Positions 45,330-55,716 of a DNA stretch of 64,000 nucleotides are shown here, in pieces (the stretch's first letter is position 1; each line of letters starts with the position of its first letter). Location: assembly GCF_039545035.1 (NCBI RefSeq), contig NZ_BAABRO010000003.1, positions 310,001-374,000 on the forward strand. The letters run 5' to 3'. The position numbers and the translations under genes are program-made. Origin of the DNA: Novipirellula caenicola (GTDB lineage: Bacteria > Planctomycetota > Planctomycetia > Pirellulales > Pirellulaceae). The notes below the pieces were generated by a model. It did not search any database and was not told where the DNA came from. It saw only the letters and a list, made by a program, of their open reading frames with translations.

Positions 45330-47627
45330 GTGTCGAAAAAGAGTGCAGACGCTAGGAAAAAGCCCAACCCGATTGATTTGCCGCTTCCCGATCATCGATT
45401 TATGAATCGGGAACTGAGTTGGTTGGAATTCAATCAACGCGTCCTCGAACAAGCCGAGGATCGATCGGTACCGCTGCTGGAGCGAGCCAAATTCCTGGCG
45501 ATTTCGGGTTCCAACCTCGACGAGTTCATGATGGTCCGCGTCGGCGGACTGAAATTGCAATTCGACCGCAATGCGATGGTGCGCGATGCGGCGGGTTTGA
45601 CCGTATCGCAACAGATCAACGCGGTTTCCAGCCGTGTGCACGAGATGGTGGCTCGCCAATATGATCTGCTTCGCGACGTGCTTGAACCCCAGTTGGCGGC
45701 GGCCGAAATCCGCCGCGTGAAGGTCAGCGATTGCAGTGACCGAGCTCGCGAAGTTGCCGACCAACGATTCCACAGTGATGTTTCTGCCGTCCTGTCGCCT
45801 CACGCGATCACTCACGATCGTCCCTTTCCGCTGTTGCAAGGGTTGGGCGTGCATCTGTGTGTGCGTCTGCGTGCCTTGCCCGAAAAGAAACCCGTCGCCG
45901 ATTCAAGCGAGGACGCCACCGCGTCGTCGGCATCCGGTTCCGAGTCCTCGGCGTCGACAAAGACCAAGTCTGCTGCCAAGGCAACTGCGAAATCAGAGCC
46001 TGTGAGCGAGCCGGAATTGGTGGATTCGTGGCAATTTGCTGTGATCCCGCTAGGCCGCTCTGTGCCTCGGTTGGTTTCGATGCCATCCGAGCGAGGGCAC
46101 GACTACATCCTGCTCGAAGATTTGGTGACGCATTACGTCGAAGATTTTTTTCCAGGACGCGAGGTGATGGAGTGTGTTGCGTTCCGGATCACCCGAAACG
46201 CCGATGTGGAACTGCAAGAGGATGGGGCGGCGGACCTTGTCGACGGCATGGAAGAAGTGCTCGAAAGTCGACGGTTGTCTCGCGTCGTGCGGCTTGAATA
46301 CAGTGCGGCCGCAAGCGATCACATCGTCTCGTTTTTGTCCGAAGTGATGCAGTTGACCAATCAAGATCTGTACCCGATCGATGGTCCACTGGATCTAAGT
46401 TACCTGTTCACTTTGCACGGTCTCGAGGGGTTTGATTCGTTGCGTGACGAAGCCTGGGTGCCGCAGGCGCATCCCAGTATTGATCCAGCCGAAGGATTGT
46501 TCACCACGATTGCCAAGGGCGATATTTTGTTGGTGCATCCCTACGAGCGTTTTGATCCCATCGTCCGGTTGATCGAAGAGGCGGCGGTGGATCCCGACGT
46601 GTTGGCGATCAAACAAGTGTTGTACCGGACCAGCAAGCGGAGCCCGATTGTGGCGGCGCTGATGCGTGCGGCCGAACGAGGAAAATACGTCTCGGTGATC
46701 GTAGAGCTTAAAGCGCGTTTTGATGAGGCTCGGAATATCGAATGGGCGCGGGAGATGGAACAGGCCGGCGTCCAGGTGATCTACGGGATTCGTGGGTTAA
46801 AGACGCATGCAAAGGTTTGCATCATCGTTCGCCGCGAGCCGCAGGGGATTGTTCGATACCTGCATTTTGGCACTGGTAACTACAACGAAGCGACGGCAAA
46901 TCTGTATAGCGATGTGTCGTTGTTGACATGCAATGATACGCTTGGTGCCGATGCGACGACCTTCTTTAATGCCGTGACCGGAGCAAGTCAGCCGCAGCAG
47001 TTACAGTTGCTGGCCGCGGCGCCGATCACGCTTCGAAAACGGATTCTCGACCTGATCGAAGCCGAGACGCGGCGTTGTCTCGAAGGCCAGAAGGCCGAGA
47101 TCGTTGCCAAGCTGAACTCATTGGTGGACACCCAGGTCATCGATGCGTTGTATCGAGCAAGCCAAGCCGGAGTTCGGGTGCGTTTGAATATCCGAGGCGT
47201 CTGTTGTCTCAAGCCAGGCGTGAAGGGGTTGAGCGAGAATATTGAAGTGATTTCGATTGTCGATCGATTCCTTGAACATGCTCGCATCGTCTATTTCCGC
47301 CATGGCGGCGATGATGAACTGTTCATTAGCAGTGCGGATTGGATGCCGCGAAACCTCGACCGCCGTGTCGAGTTGTTTGTCCCGGTGATCGACCCTGCGG
47401 CGCGGGAGCGATTGCTGCATGTGCTGCGAACGTATTTCAAAGACACCACCAATGTGTGGCGAATGTTGCCGACCGGGCTGTACGACCGCGGTCAGGCGGA
47501 CAAAAAAGGCAAAGGGGCGTTTCAGTCGCAACGGGTCCTGTACAACGAAGCAGTCGAAGTGACCCGAAAAGCGAAACAGAGCCGCCGGGCGACGTTTGAG
47601 ACGCACGAGCCAAAGCAGTCCGATTAA
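45330..47627 (+). CDS. ppk1: Polyphosphate kinase 1
   Basis: GTG start at 45330. 765 aa; PPK1 (EC 2.7.4.1) polymerises ATP gamma-phosphate to polyphosphate. N-terminal domain NRELSWLEFNQRVLEQAEDRSVPLLERAKFLAISGSNLDEF, catalytic part YPIDGPLDLS, LKARFDEARNIEWAREMEQAG, RGLKTHAKVCIIVRRE (phosphorylated His) and HFGTGNYNEATANLYSDVSLLT. Residues about 185-231 are a Ser/Ala/Lys/Glu-rich insertion (DSSEDATASSASGSESSAS and KSAAKATAKSEPVSEPE) between the N-terminal and head domains, absent from the usual enzyme. Confidence 0.95.
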   Translation: MSKKSADARKKPNPIDLPLPDHRFMNRELSWLEFNQRVLEQAEDRSVPLLERAKFLAISGSNLDEFMMVRVGGLKLQFDRNAMVRDAAGLTVSQQINAVSSRVHEMVARQYDLLRDVLEPQLAAAEIRRVKVSDCSDRAREVADQRFHSDVSAVLSPHAITHDRPFPLLQGLGVHLCVRLRALPEKKPVADSSEDATASSASGSESSASTKTKSAAKATAKSEPVSEPELVDSWQFAVIPLGRSVPRLVSMPSERGHDYILLEDLVTHYVEDFFPGREVMECVAFRITRNADVELQEDGAADLVDGMEEVLESRRLSRVVRLEYSAAASDHIVSFLSEVMQLTNQDLYPIDGPLDLSYLFTLHGLEGFDSLRDEAWVPQAHPSIDPAEGLFTTIAKGDILLVHPYERFDPIVRLIEEAAVDPDVLAIKQVLYRTSKRSPIVAALMRAAERGKYVSVIVELKARFDEARNIEWAREMEQAGVQVIYGIRGLKTHAKVCIIVRREPQGIVRYLHFGTGNYNEATANLYSDVSLLTCNDTLGADATTFFNAVTGASQPQQLQLLAAAPITLRKRILDLIEAETRRCLEGQKAEIVAKLNSLVDTQVIDALYRASQAGVRVRLNIRGVCCLKPGVKGLSENIEVISIVDRFLEHARIVYFRHGGDDELFISSADWMPRNLDRRVELFVPVIDPAARERLLHVLRTYFKDTTNVWRMLPTGLYDRGQADKKGKGAFQSQRVLYNEAVEVTRKAKQSRRATFETHEPKQSD

Positions 47628-47967
47628 ATCACGGGCGAGCGATGCGAGCGTGGTTCCAATCCTGCCTCGCATTGCCTGCTTTTGAACCCGGGTTGGTGTT
47701 TCGCTCGCCCCCCTCGATCGACTTTGCACCGGTTGGGTGGTGTTGTTTGGGGGTAGCGGCCCTATTTCGGGGGGCGACGTGCAACGGATCGCAGCATTTC
47801 TGTTCACTAAGAATTTCGCTAAAGAGACGATTTTGTCCTCATAAGTTGCCTAGACGGCGTTTCGGGGCTAAATCGAGTTCGATAACATACTGGTTGTTGG
47901 GCGGCTGGACATGCAGGCTGCTCACACGCCTCTTGTTCCCAGAGATGTCTCAGAGACCGGATACTGA
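47628..47967. other. 340-bp intergenic region, nothing recognised
   Basis: The gap between ppk1 and the large secreted protein gene contains no supported gene or notable repeat. It must hold the promoter of the following gene; ATAACATACT near 47882 is a weak candidate for a -10 region. Confidence 0.3.
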
Positions 47968-49989
47968 ATGTACTGCCTAGCCTACGCTTCTCCTTCGCGA
48001 ATCGCTTCCCTCCTGTTTTTATTTGCCATCACGCTTGGAGTCTGTGGTAACACCATCCATGCTCAAGATGCAGCTGAAAACTCAGTTGATGGCGAGGGGG
48101 CTGATGCTGCCGTAGCAGGGGGTGGAGCTGCTGGCGGGTATGTGCCCGCGATCAAATTGCTGCCCGATTCGTTGGCGGGTTTGGTTCGCGTTCCCGATGT
48201 GCCGGATTTTTGTGCCGCCTGGGATAAAACGCACCTCGGCCAATTGTTTGATGATCCGGCGATGCAGCCGTTCATTGATGCTCAGCGTGAACGCGCTGAA
48301 GACTATCTTGATTCACTCGACAATCGCGTCGGATTGAAACCTCAAGATTTATACGACATCGCGTCGGGCGAAGCCGTTGTGGCGTGGTTGCCATTTCCAA
48401 AAGACAAACGACGTCCCTTCTCGATGTGCGTGATCGCCGACATCCGTGGGCTTCGCAAGGAAGCTGACGCGGCGGTCGATAAAATCGACCGGGATTTGAA
48501 GGCCGGCGGAGCGACCCGCAACGACGTCGAGTATCGCGGTCAAACGATTCGTGTTTACACCACCAAACCGAAACCGGGGCAGCTCAAGATCGAACAGATC
48601 GCGATCACGCTGGACGATACGCGTATCATTGCCTCGGATCGTGATACCGTTGTCACCGGAGTGCTCGATGCGATCGCGGGTGAGATGAAAAGCCCTTCAA
48701 TTAGCGATTCGGCTGAATTCCGCGACGTATTGACGCGTTCTAGTCGAGCGATGCAAAAACCGTTTACCGAAGGAAACAGCACGGTAGCCGGCGAATGGTT
48801 TGCTCGTCCCATCCAGATGGGATTGATCTTGCGAGAAACCTTTCAAGTGGATCGAGGCAATCAAGTTGACATTTTGAAGCTTCTTGAAAATCAAGGCTTC
48901 GATGCGATCAAGGCCGCTGGCGGCATCCTGGCGATTGCAGGTGATCGTTACGATATTTTGCATCGCGGGTTTGTGTTGGCGCCACCGACGACGACAGAGC
49001 CAAGCAAGTACGAAAAAGCCGCTCGGATGTTGTCCTTCTTCAACGCGGGCTTGGATCCAGTTCCTAATTGGGTTGGAAAGGATACTGGAACCATCAGCCA
49101 GATCCGATTGAAAATCGCGGATGCGTTTTGGGCTTCTGAATCGATGATCAACGAAGCGTTTGGCGATGACATTTTCGCGCCAATGATTGAAGGGATTCGC
49201 GACGACACCGATGGGCCGCAAATTGACCTTAAAAACAACGTGTTGCCCGCTCTGGGGGACGAGGTCCTGTTGTTGACCGACAATACATTGCCCGCAGAGA
49301 TCAATTCCGAGCGAATGTTGGTTTCGGTCCGTTTGAAGAACCCCGATGCAATCAAGCTTGCGGTTCGCAAGGCGATGGAAGTCGAGCCAGACGCCAGCAA
49401 ATTGGATGTGTTGCCTGGCGTGGAAGTGTGGCGGGTTCAACGCGGCAGCGAATCGGATGCCTCCTTTGAAGCCGACGTGTTCGGCGACTTGGGGTTTGAT
49501 GAAGAAACGGTTGAAGAAGCACCACCGTTGTTGGACCATTGGGCGATCGCCGTGGTGGATGAGAACGGGGCGGACGGGAATTCTTACCTGATGTTCTCGA
49601 GTCATCCTGAGCTGTTGATCGAGACGGCCAAGCGGATTCATAGCGGCCAAGACGGCGGGTTTGCCAAGCTGCCCGAGGTGGTTCGAGTCGTCGACGCACT
49701 CAAGGATCTTGGAGCGACGAGTGTTTCGCTTAGCCGGATCGCACGCACCAGTGTTTCGCTGCGGGTGAAATACGAGCTGTTGCGAACGGGCAAGCTGAAA
49801 GACAGCGACACGATCATGGCAACCCTGATTCGCCGCGTCTTTAAAGACGAAAACGGTGACGAGGCAGAACCGATCAACACCGACAAGCTGCCGCCACTTG
49901 CTGAGATTGAACAGCATTTTCCCGAAGGCGGTAACTACGTCGTGACCGAAAAGGATGGTTGGTCACTCAGCGGTTTCTACTTGAAGTAA
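47968..49989 (+). CDS. Large secreted hypothetical protein
   Basis: 673 aa with a signal peptide (IASLLFLFAITLGVCGNTIHA, cleavage about residue 32) and a Gly/Ala-rich early stretch. The mature part has no cysteine cluster or membrane helix; it contains LPDSLAGLVRVPDVPDFCAAWDKTHLGQLFDDPAMQPFID, a pattern seen at the start of a planctomycete DUF3352-like family (self-identified from memory, not verified), and many alternating Asp-rich strands. Acidic overall. Probably periplasmic. No operon partner. Confidence 0.65.
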   Translation: MYCLAYASPSRIASLLFLFAITLGVCGNTIHAQDAAENSVDGEGADAAVAGGGAAGGYVPAIKLLPDSLAGLVRVPDVPDFCAAWDKTHLGQLFDDPAMQPFIDAQRERAEDYLDSLDNRVGLKPQDLYDIASGEAVVAWLPFPKDKRRPFSMCVIADIRGLRKEADAAVDKIDRDLKAGGATRNDVEYRGQTIRVYTTKPKPGQLKIEQIAITLDDTRIIASDRDTVVTGVLDAIAGEMKSPSISDSAEFRDVLTRSSRAMQKPFTEGNSTVAGEWFARPIQMGLILRETFQVDRGNQVDILKLLENQGFDAIKAAGGILAIAGDRYDILHRGFVLAPPTTTEPSKYEKAARMLSFFNAGLDPVPNWVGKDTGTISQIRLKIADAFWASESMINEAFGDDIFAPMIEGIRDDTDGPQIDLKNNVLPALGDEVLLLTDNTLPAEINSERMLVSVRLKNPDAIKLAVRKAMEVEPDASKLDVLPGVEVWRVQRGSESDASFEADVFGDLGFDEETVEEAPPLLDHWAIAVVDENGADGNSYLMFSSHPELLIETAKRIHSGQDGGFAKLPEVVRVVDALKDLGATSVSLSRIARTSVSLRVKYELLRTGKLKDSDTIMATLIRRVFKDENGDEAEPINTDKLPPLAEIEQHFPEGGNYVVTEKDGWSLSGFYLK

Positions 49990-50075
49990 CGCCTGCGGCA
50001 TCGAGCGTGATGCCGCATTTCCGTTTTGGGAATAACGAGTTTTTAGCAACTCGTTGTCGAGACCGCGGTCGCTTG

Positions 50076-51074
50076 TCACTCGGCGGCGAGGGCTTTTTGG
50101 ACCGCTTCGATCACGACGGGCAACACGCGGCCGCGTACGTCGTCGAGCGTTCCTTCGAGAAATCCGCCGGCTGCGGCCTTGTGTCCGCCGCCACCAAATT
50201 TCCGAGCCACTTCGTTGCAATCCATGCCGCAGCGGCTGCGAAAGCTCAGTTTGAAGCCGCCTCGAATTTGTCCGACAAAGATCACCGCCGCCTTGGTGCC
50301 TTGAACGGCCAAGGTCAAGTTGATCGCGTCTTCGGTGTCATTGGGTTCCGCTCCGACTTTGGCGAAGTCTTCTTTTTCGACATACGTGTGCATCAAGGCG
50401 CCGTCGAGTTCCGATTGCGTTCTCGACAGGATCAGCCCGCGAAGCCGTAGTCGACCCAACGTGTCACGCTCGTACAGATCCGCATAGACTTCGCTTGGCA
50501 CCACGCCTGCGTCGATCAGACGCGCAACCACGCGATAGGTTTCTGGTGTGACGCTACCGAACCGGAACCATCCCGTGTCGGTGGCGATTGCGGCGAACAG
50601 TGGCACCGACATGCTGCGAGTCAACGAGACGCCCAACGCATCGGCAGCTTGCACCACGAGATGGCCGGTCGCTTCGGCTTGGTAATCCTTGTACATCGTC
50701 GCGCCGAGTTCGTCTTCGCCCACGTGGTGGTCCAGCACGATTTTGTCGGCGCGGGAACTGCGAATGACATCGCCCATGTCGCCCAGTTGAGCCCACGCGC
50801 TGGTGTCTAGAATCATGATGCAGTCGGCCGAAATGTCTTCGGCTTCCACATCGTCGCCCAGAACCTCGATGTTGCCGGCGGGGTCGAGGAATTGCAGTGC
50901 CGCAGGGGTGCGGTGAGCGTTGATGATTCGCACTTTCTTGCCAACCGTTCGCAGCACTTCGGCCATGCCCAATTCGCTGCCCAATGCATCGCAATCAGGG
51001 CGAATATGGCTGACAAGCACGAACGATTCGTAGTGGCTAATCTGATCAACAAAGGCTTTCCACTGAACACCCAT
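50076..51074 (-). CDS. nrnA: NrnA-like DHH/DHHA1 oligoribonuclease/pAp phosphatase
   Basis: 332 aa. DHH phosphoesterase: VSHIRPDCDALGSELGMAEVLR (metal Asp pair), IMILDTSAWAQLGDMGD, KIVLDHHVGEDELGA (the DHH motif) and the C-terminal DHHA1 (FKLSFRSR...CNEVARKFGGGGHKAAAGGFLEG). NrnA degrades nanoRNA and dephosphorylates 3'-phosphoadenosine 5'-phosphate. It starts 16 nt after ribF and is probably co-transcribed with it. Confidence 0.92.
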   Translation of the reverse strand: MGVQWKAFVDQISHYESFVLVSHIRPDCDALGSELGMAEVLRTVGKKVRIINAHRTPAALQFLDPAGNIEVLGDDVEAEDISADCIMILDTSAWAQLGDMGDVIRSSRADKIVLDHHVGEDELGATMYKDYQAEATGHLVVQAADALGVSLTRSMSVPLFAAIATDTGWFRFGSVTPETYRVVARLIDAGVVPSEVYADLYERDTLGRLRLRGLILSRTQSELDGALMHTYVEKEDFAKVGAEPNDTEDAINLTLAVQGTKAAVIFVGQIRGGFKLSFRSRCGMDCNEVARKFGGGGHKAAAGGFLEGTLDDVRGRVLPVVIEAVQKALAAE

Positions 51075-51090
51075 CTGGCTTTACTTTCGG

Positions 51091-52071
51091 TTACTTGAAA
51101 TTTGTCTTGTTTGTGGATTTGGCGTTTTCGATGTGGTCGTTTTCAGGTTTGCCAAGGGACGATCGCACCGAGGCGATGTCCATTTGCAGCTGAGCGACCA
51201 AGGCTTCGGCCGAATCGAAGCGGGCAATGTCGCGCACTCGACTGACAAAGTCAACCAGCAGCGTTTGGTCATAAAGATCCCCAGTGTAGTCCATCAGATG
51301 AACTTCCACTTTGCGTTCGCTGCGATTATTGAACGTCGGGTTGGGGCCAATATGGATGGCGGCCTGGTAGCGTTGGCCATCATGGATCGCATACCCCCCA
51401 TAGACGCCGACTGCGGGGACAAGGACGTCGATCTCGTCCAGGTTGGCGGTCGGGAAGCCGATTTTTGCACCGCGTCCATCGCCGCGGACGACACGCCCAC
51501 GGATCTGGTGCGGATGCCCCAGCATGTGAACCGCCGATTCGATCTTTCCCGCTTCGAGTTGCTGGCGAATCCGCGTACTGCTGATCATCGCGTCGCTGTC
51601 GATGCTCGAATCCGCGACCGCCAATTCAATCTCGGACTGATCACACAGTGCTTGCAACGTTTCGATATTGCCTTCGCGACCACGGCCAAAAAAGAAATTG
51701 GGGCCTTCGACCATGCCTTTGGCCGCCAGCGTTCTCTTGATCAATGATGAAAAGAAATCTGCAGCCGAAAGGTTCAAAAACTGCTGGTTCGTCGGCACTA
51801 CGATTAGAAAATCGGTATCGAGATGCGAAAGCAATTCGGCTCGACGCTCGATCCAGGTCAATTTTGGCGGCACGCGGTCGGGACGCAGGATCGCAGCGGG
51901 ATGCGGGTCCAGAACAACTGCGACGACCGGGCCCGCGATGCGGTTGGCCATTTCTCGAGCCTTGCCAATCAAAGCCGCATGGCCACGATGCACGCCATCG
52001 AAATTACCGATGCTGATCACGCCGCCGCGAACCGCATCAGTCACTTCGGCAAGCGGGATGATTTTCGTCAC
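51091..52071 (-). CDS. ribF: Bifunctional riboflavin kinase / FAD synthetase
   Basis: 326 aa, usual size. N-terminal FAD synthetase nucleotidyltransferase (GGVISIGNFDGVHRGHAALI, FFFGRGREGNIETL, SSTRIRQQLEAGKI) and C-terminal riboflavin kinase (RVVRGDGRGAKIGFPTANL, PNPTFNNRSERKVEVHLMDY). It makes FMN and FAD. Upstream of nrnA on the minus strand. Confidence 0.96.
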   Translation of the reverse strand: MTKIIPLAEVTDAVRGGVISIGNFDGVHRGHAALIGKAREMANRIAGPVVAVVLDPHPAAILRPDRVPPKLTWIERRAELLSHLDTDFLIVVPTNQQFLNLSAADFFSSLIKRTLAAKGMVEGPNFFFGRGREGNIETLQALCDQSEIELAVADSSIDSDAMISSTRIRQQLEAGKIESAVHMLGHPHQIRGRVVRGDGRGAKIGFPTANLDEIDVLVPAVGVYGGYAIHDGQRYQAAIHIGPNPTFNNRSERKVEVHLMDYTGDLYDQTLLVDFVSRVRDIARFDSAEALVAQLQMDIASVRSSLGKPENDHIENAKSTNKTNFK

Positions 52072-52156
52072 GTGTCAGTTGATTCAGAAAGGGAAGCGTC
52101 GCGTTGAACAAAATGCGGGGCAGGGCAGGGGAGTCACCATCCGACTTGCCACAAAC

Positions 52157-52271
52157 GGGTTGTTGATTGAATCGAAAGGCAAATCACCGCAGTGAGCCGT
52201 GGGCCGTATGGCACCGGGAAATGCGTGGCACCCGGCCGCCCACGCGTCGCGGCTCACTAAATCAACAGCCC
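52157..52271. repeat. Nested inverted repeat between ribF and nnrD
   Basis: Outer pair GGGTTGTTGATT (52157-52168) and AATCAACAGCCC (52260-52271), one mismatch; inner pair AGTGAGCCG (52191-52199) and CGGCTCACT (52250-52258), perfect. About 115 bp in all, a cruciform-like dispersed element. A double GGGCAGGG site lies 27 bp to its left. Confidence 0.8.
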
Positions 52272-52298
52272 GCGATCGGACATTATGCCTGACTTTGC

Positions 52299-53189
52299 TC
52301 AGGAATCGAAGGCCGCTATCACTTTTGGCAATTCCGCCAGCAACTCATACGCACTCATCCCGGGTTGCCCATATTCCGCAGCTGCTCGATCGCCTGCCGA
52401 TCCGTGGATCCATACCCCCAATCTAGCCGCGTCCCAGGGCGACAATCCTTGCCCCAGCAGCGATGTGATCACCCCTGTCAATACGTCGCCCGTTCCGGCG
52501 GTTGCCATTCCCGGGTTGCCCGTCGAATTGGTCCATGTCCGCGTCGCGTCGACCACGACCGTCGGGCCTCCTTTGACCACGATGGTGACGCGGTGGTGGG
52601 CCGCCAATTTTTGCGCGGCTTCGATTTGTAAGTCGCGGTCCTTGGCACCCGCACCGGTCAATCGTCCCAATTCGCCCGGATGGGGCGTCAGCACGATGTT
52701 GCGGGCATCGTCGCCGTTGGATGGCGAGGTCTCGGGCGAGACCGGATCTTGCTTGGCCCATTCCATTTTGGCCAAACAATTCAGTGCGTCAGCGTCAAAC
52801 ACGCGAGCAAGTTTCATCGGCTCGATCAAGCGGCGGACGATCTGCATCGACCCATCGTTGGTCGTCATCCCAGGACCACATCCAATTGCATCCAAGCCGT
52901 CCAAACGCGAGCCAAGTTCATCGGCCGCAGCGGTGGCGAAGTGACCGCGTGATGCATCCGCTAGCGGAATCGTCATCACGCACGGATGGAACGCGGCAAC
53001 GGTTTCCAAACATCGATCGGGAACGGCGGCCGATACCAAACCGGATCCGGTATGCAGCGCCGCCATCGACGAAAGCGCGATCGATCCTGCCATCTCTCGT
53101 GAACCACCGCACAGTAGCACGCGGCCAAAGCTGCCTTTATGCGAATCGTGCTCGCGTTTAGGAAAGGATACGGGGGGCTGGTGGTTCAT
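52299..53189 (-). CDS. nnrD: ADP-dependent NAD(P)H-hydrate dehydratase
   Basis: 296 aa. Ribokinase-like fold of the CARKD/NnrD family: HKGSFGRVLLCGGSREMAGSIALSSMAAL, AIGCGPGMTTND, VFDADALNCLAK, VLTPHPGELGRLTG, VVKGGPTVVVD, and GNPGMATAGTGDVLTGVITSLLGQG. Repairs hydrated NAD(P)H. The epimerase half (NnrE) is not fused, unlike in many bacteria. Its start overlaps the larB stop (ATGA). Confidence 0.94.
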   Translation of the reverse strand: MNHQPPVSFPKREHDSHKGSFGRVLLCGGSREMAGSIALSSMAALHTGSGLVSAAVPDRCLETVAAFHPCVMTIPLADASRGHFATAAADELGSRLDGLDAIGCGPGMTTNDGSMQIVRRLIEPMKLARVFDADALNCLAKMEWAKQDPVSPETSPSNGDDARNIVLTPHPGELGRLTGAGAKDRDLQIEAAQKLAAHHRVTIVVKGGPTVVVDATRTWTNSTGNPGMATAGTGDVLTGVITSLLGQGLSPWDAARLGVWIHGSAGDRAAAEYGQPGMSAYELLAELPKVIAAFDS

Positions 53190-54136
53190 TGCGATTCCTG
53201 GTGTGTCGAGTTTTCGCTGGGGGGCAAATGGTTGCTTGCATTTTCGAGTTGGCGGATGATGGTTCCCGCCAAATAGCCGCCTTTGAATCCCGCGTCGATG
53301 TTGACGACCGCGACGTTGGACGCACAGCTGCTGAGCATGCCAAGCAGCGGGGTCAATCCGCCCAGCGTCGCGCCGTAGCCCACGCTGGTGGGAACGGCAA
53401 AGATTGGGATCGATAGATGGCCCGCGACCACCGGAGGCAGTGCACCTTCCATACCAGCGATCACGATAGCAGCGGACGCCTTCTGCAGTTCAGGTAGCGC
53501 GTGGATCAGACGCTGCGGCCCAGCGACGCCGATGTCGGTAAACACGCGAACGGCGACGCCCATCCAGGTCAACGTTTCGATCGCTTCGGCGGCCACCGCG
53601 GCATCGGTGCTGCCCGCGGTGATCACGGCAACATGAAACGAGCGTTCGCTGGGATCGATCGGGGCAGGGCAGGGGGCTTGCGAAGCGAGGTGAGTGCGGA
53701 ACGTACGGCCCAGCGGGTGGTGGTGGCTGTGGGGGAAGCGAGATTTCAATTTCTCAGCCACCTCGGGGTGAACGCGAGTCACCAGCGATGTTTGCGCATC
53801 GGCGATTTGAGAGTCGATGATCCGCGCGATCAGCTCAAAATCTTTGCCCTCGCCATAGATCACTTCGCCGAAACCGCAGCGTCGTCGTCGGCCCAGATCG
53901 ACCGTAGCCCCCTCGATGACGGCCATTTTTTCGGCCTCGCTGCCGGTGCGACCATTTTCAGTCGAGCCGATCTTTGCGATTTGAAGTGCCGAAATGGCGT
54001 CGGCCACCGACGTGGCTCCGGTGGCGACGTCCGCGATTAATGCCGCAATTTCCGGTGAAAGTGAAGCGGCATCGCGTTGCGAATGGGGCAGGGCAGGGTG
54101 GTCCGATTGCGAAAGCTGCGAAACGTCGTGAGGCAT
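53186..54136 (-). CDS. larB: Nickel pincer cofactor biosynthesis protein LarB
   Basis: The ATG at 54136 (MPHDVSQLSQSDHPALPHSQ) is the better start; the frame extends 25 codons upstream. 316 aa. LarB carboxylates and hydrolyses NaAD to make P2CMN for the nickel-pincer cofactor of lactate racemase and relatives. Core: DLGRRRRCGFGEVIYGEGKDFELI, AVITAGSTDAAVAAEAIETL, GVAGPQRLIHALPELQKASAAIVIAGMEGALPPVVAGHL and VPTSVGYGATLGGLTPLLGMLSSCA (the AIR-carboxylase-like C-terminal domain). A linker with APCPAPIDP and the N-terminal HPALPH are encoded by paired GGGCAGGG sites. No larC or larE is adjacent. Confidence 0.9.
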   Translation of the reverse strand: MPHDVSQLSQSDHPALPHSQRDAASLSPEIAALIADVATGATSVADAISALQIAKIGSTENGRTGSEAEKMAVIEGATVDLGRRRRCGFGEVIYGEGKDFELIARIIDSQIADAQTSLVTRVHPEVAEKLKSRFPHSHHHPLGRTFRTHLASQAPCPAPIDPSERSFHVAVITAGSTDAAVAAEAIETLTWMGVAVRVFTDIGVAGPQRLIHALPELQKASAAIVIAGMEGALPPVVAGHLSIPIFAVPTSVGYGATLGGLTPLLGMLSSCASNVAVVNIDAGFKGGYLAGTIIRQLENASNHLPPSENSTHQESQ

Positions 54137-54231
54137 GGGCGGTTGCAGTCCAGGGGAATCAAAATTCAAATTGACGCTCGTTGACGAACATCGTTTCTTC
54201 GGTTCTTGCATTCTCGGTGGATAACATCCTA

Positions 54232-55446
<1,215 letters not shown>

Positions 55447-55466
55447 TCGCAGTCGCGATTTGCTCT

Positions 55467-55491
55467 GTAGCGAAAGTCGTCAAGACTTTCG
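55467..55491. repeat. GTAGCGRAASTCGTCAAGA element, single copy
   Basis: 25-bp copy (GTAGCGAAAGTCGTCAAGAC plus TTTCG) directly after argG. Confidence 0.85.
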
Positions 55492-55500
55492 TATGCAACC

Positions 55501-55660
55501 CGTAGCGGACGAGGCAACGAGTCCCGCGCAAACCGTAGTGGACGAGGCAACGAGTCCCGCGCACAAACCGTAGTGGACGAGGCAACGAGTCCCGCACACA
55601 AGACGGCCACGAGTCTCACGCTAAAGGCGGCAATACCGGGACTCGTTGCCTCGTCCACTG
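55501..55660. repeat. Three direct copies plus one inverted copy of GACGAGGCAACGAGTCCCGC
   Basis: 27-bp direct copies (CGTAGCGGAC or CGTAGTGGAC followed by GAGGCAACGAGTCCCGC) at 55501-55527, 55534-55560 and 55569-55595, and an inverted copy (CGGGACTCGTTGCCTCGTCC plus ACTG) at 55637-55660. The last direct and the inverted copy could form a long hairpin downstream of argG; it may also terminate transcription between argG and the convergent DUF1559 gene. Confidence 0.85.
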
Positions 55661-55716
55661 CAGAGTGACGTTATCGAATCGTCGATGGCTTTTGTTTGCT
55701 GGTTGCGGCACCGCGG

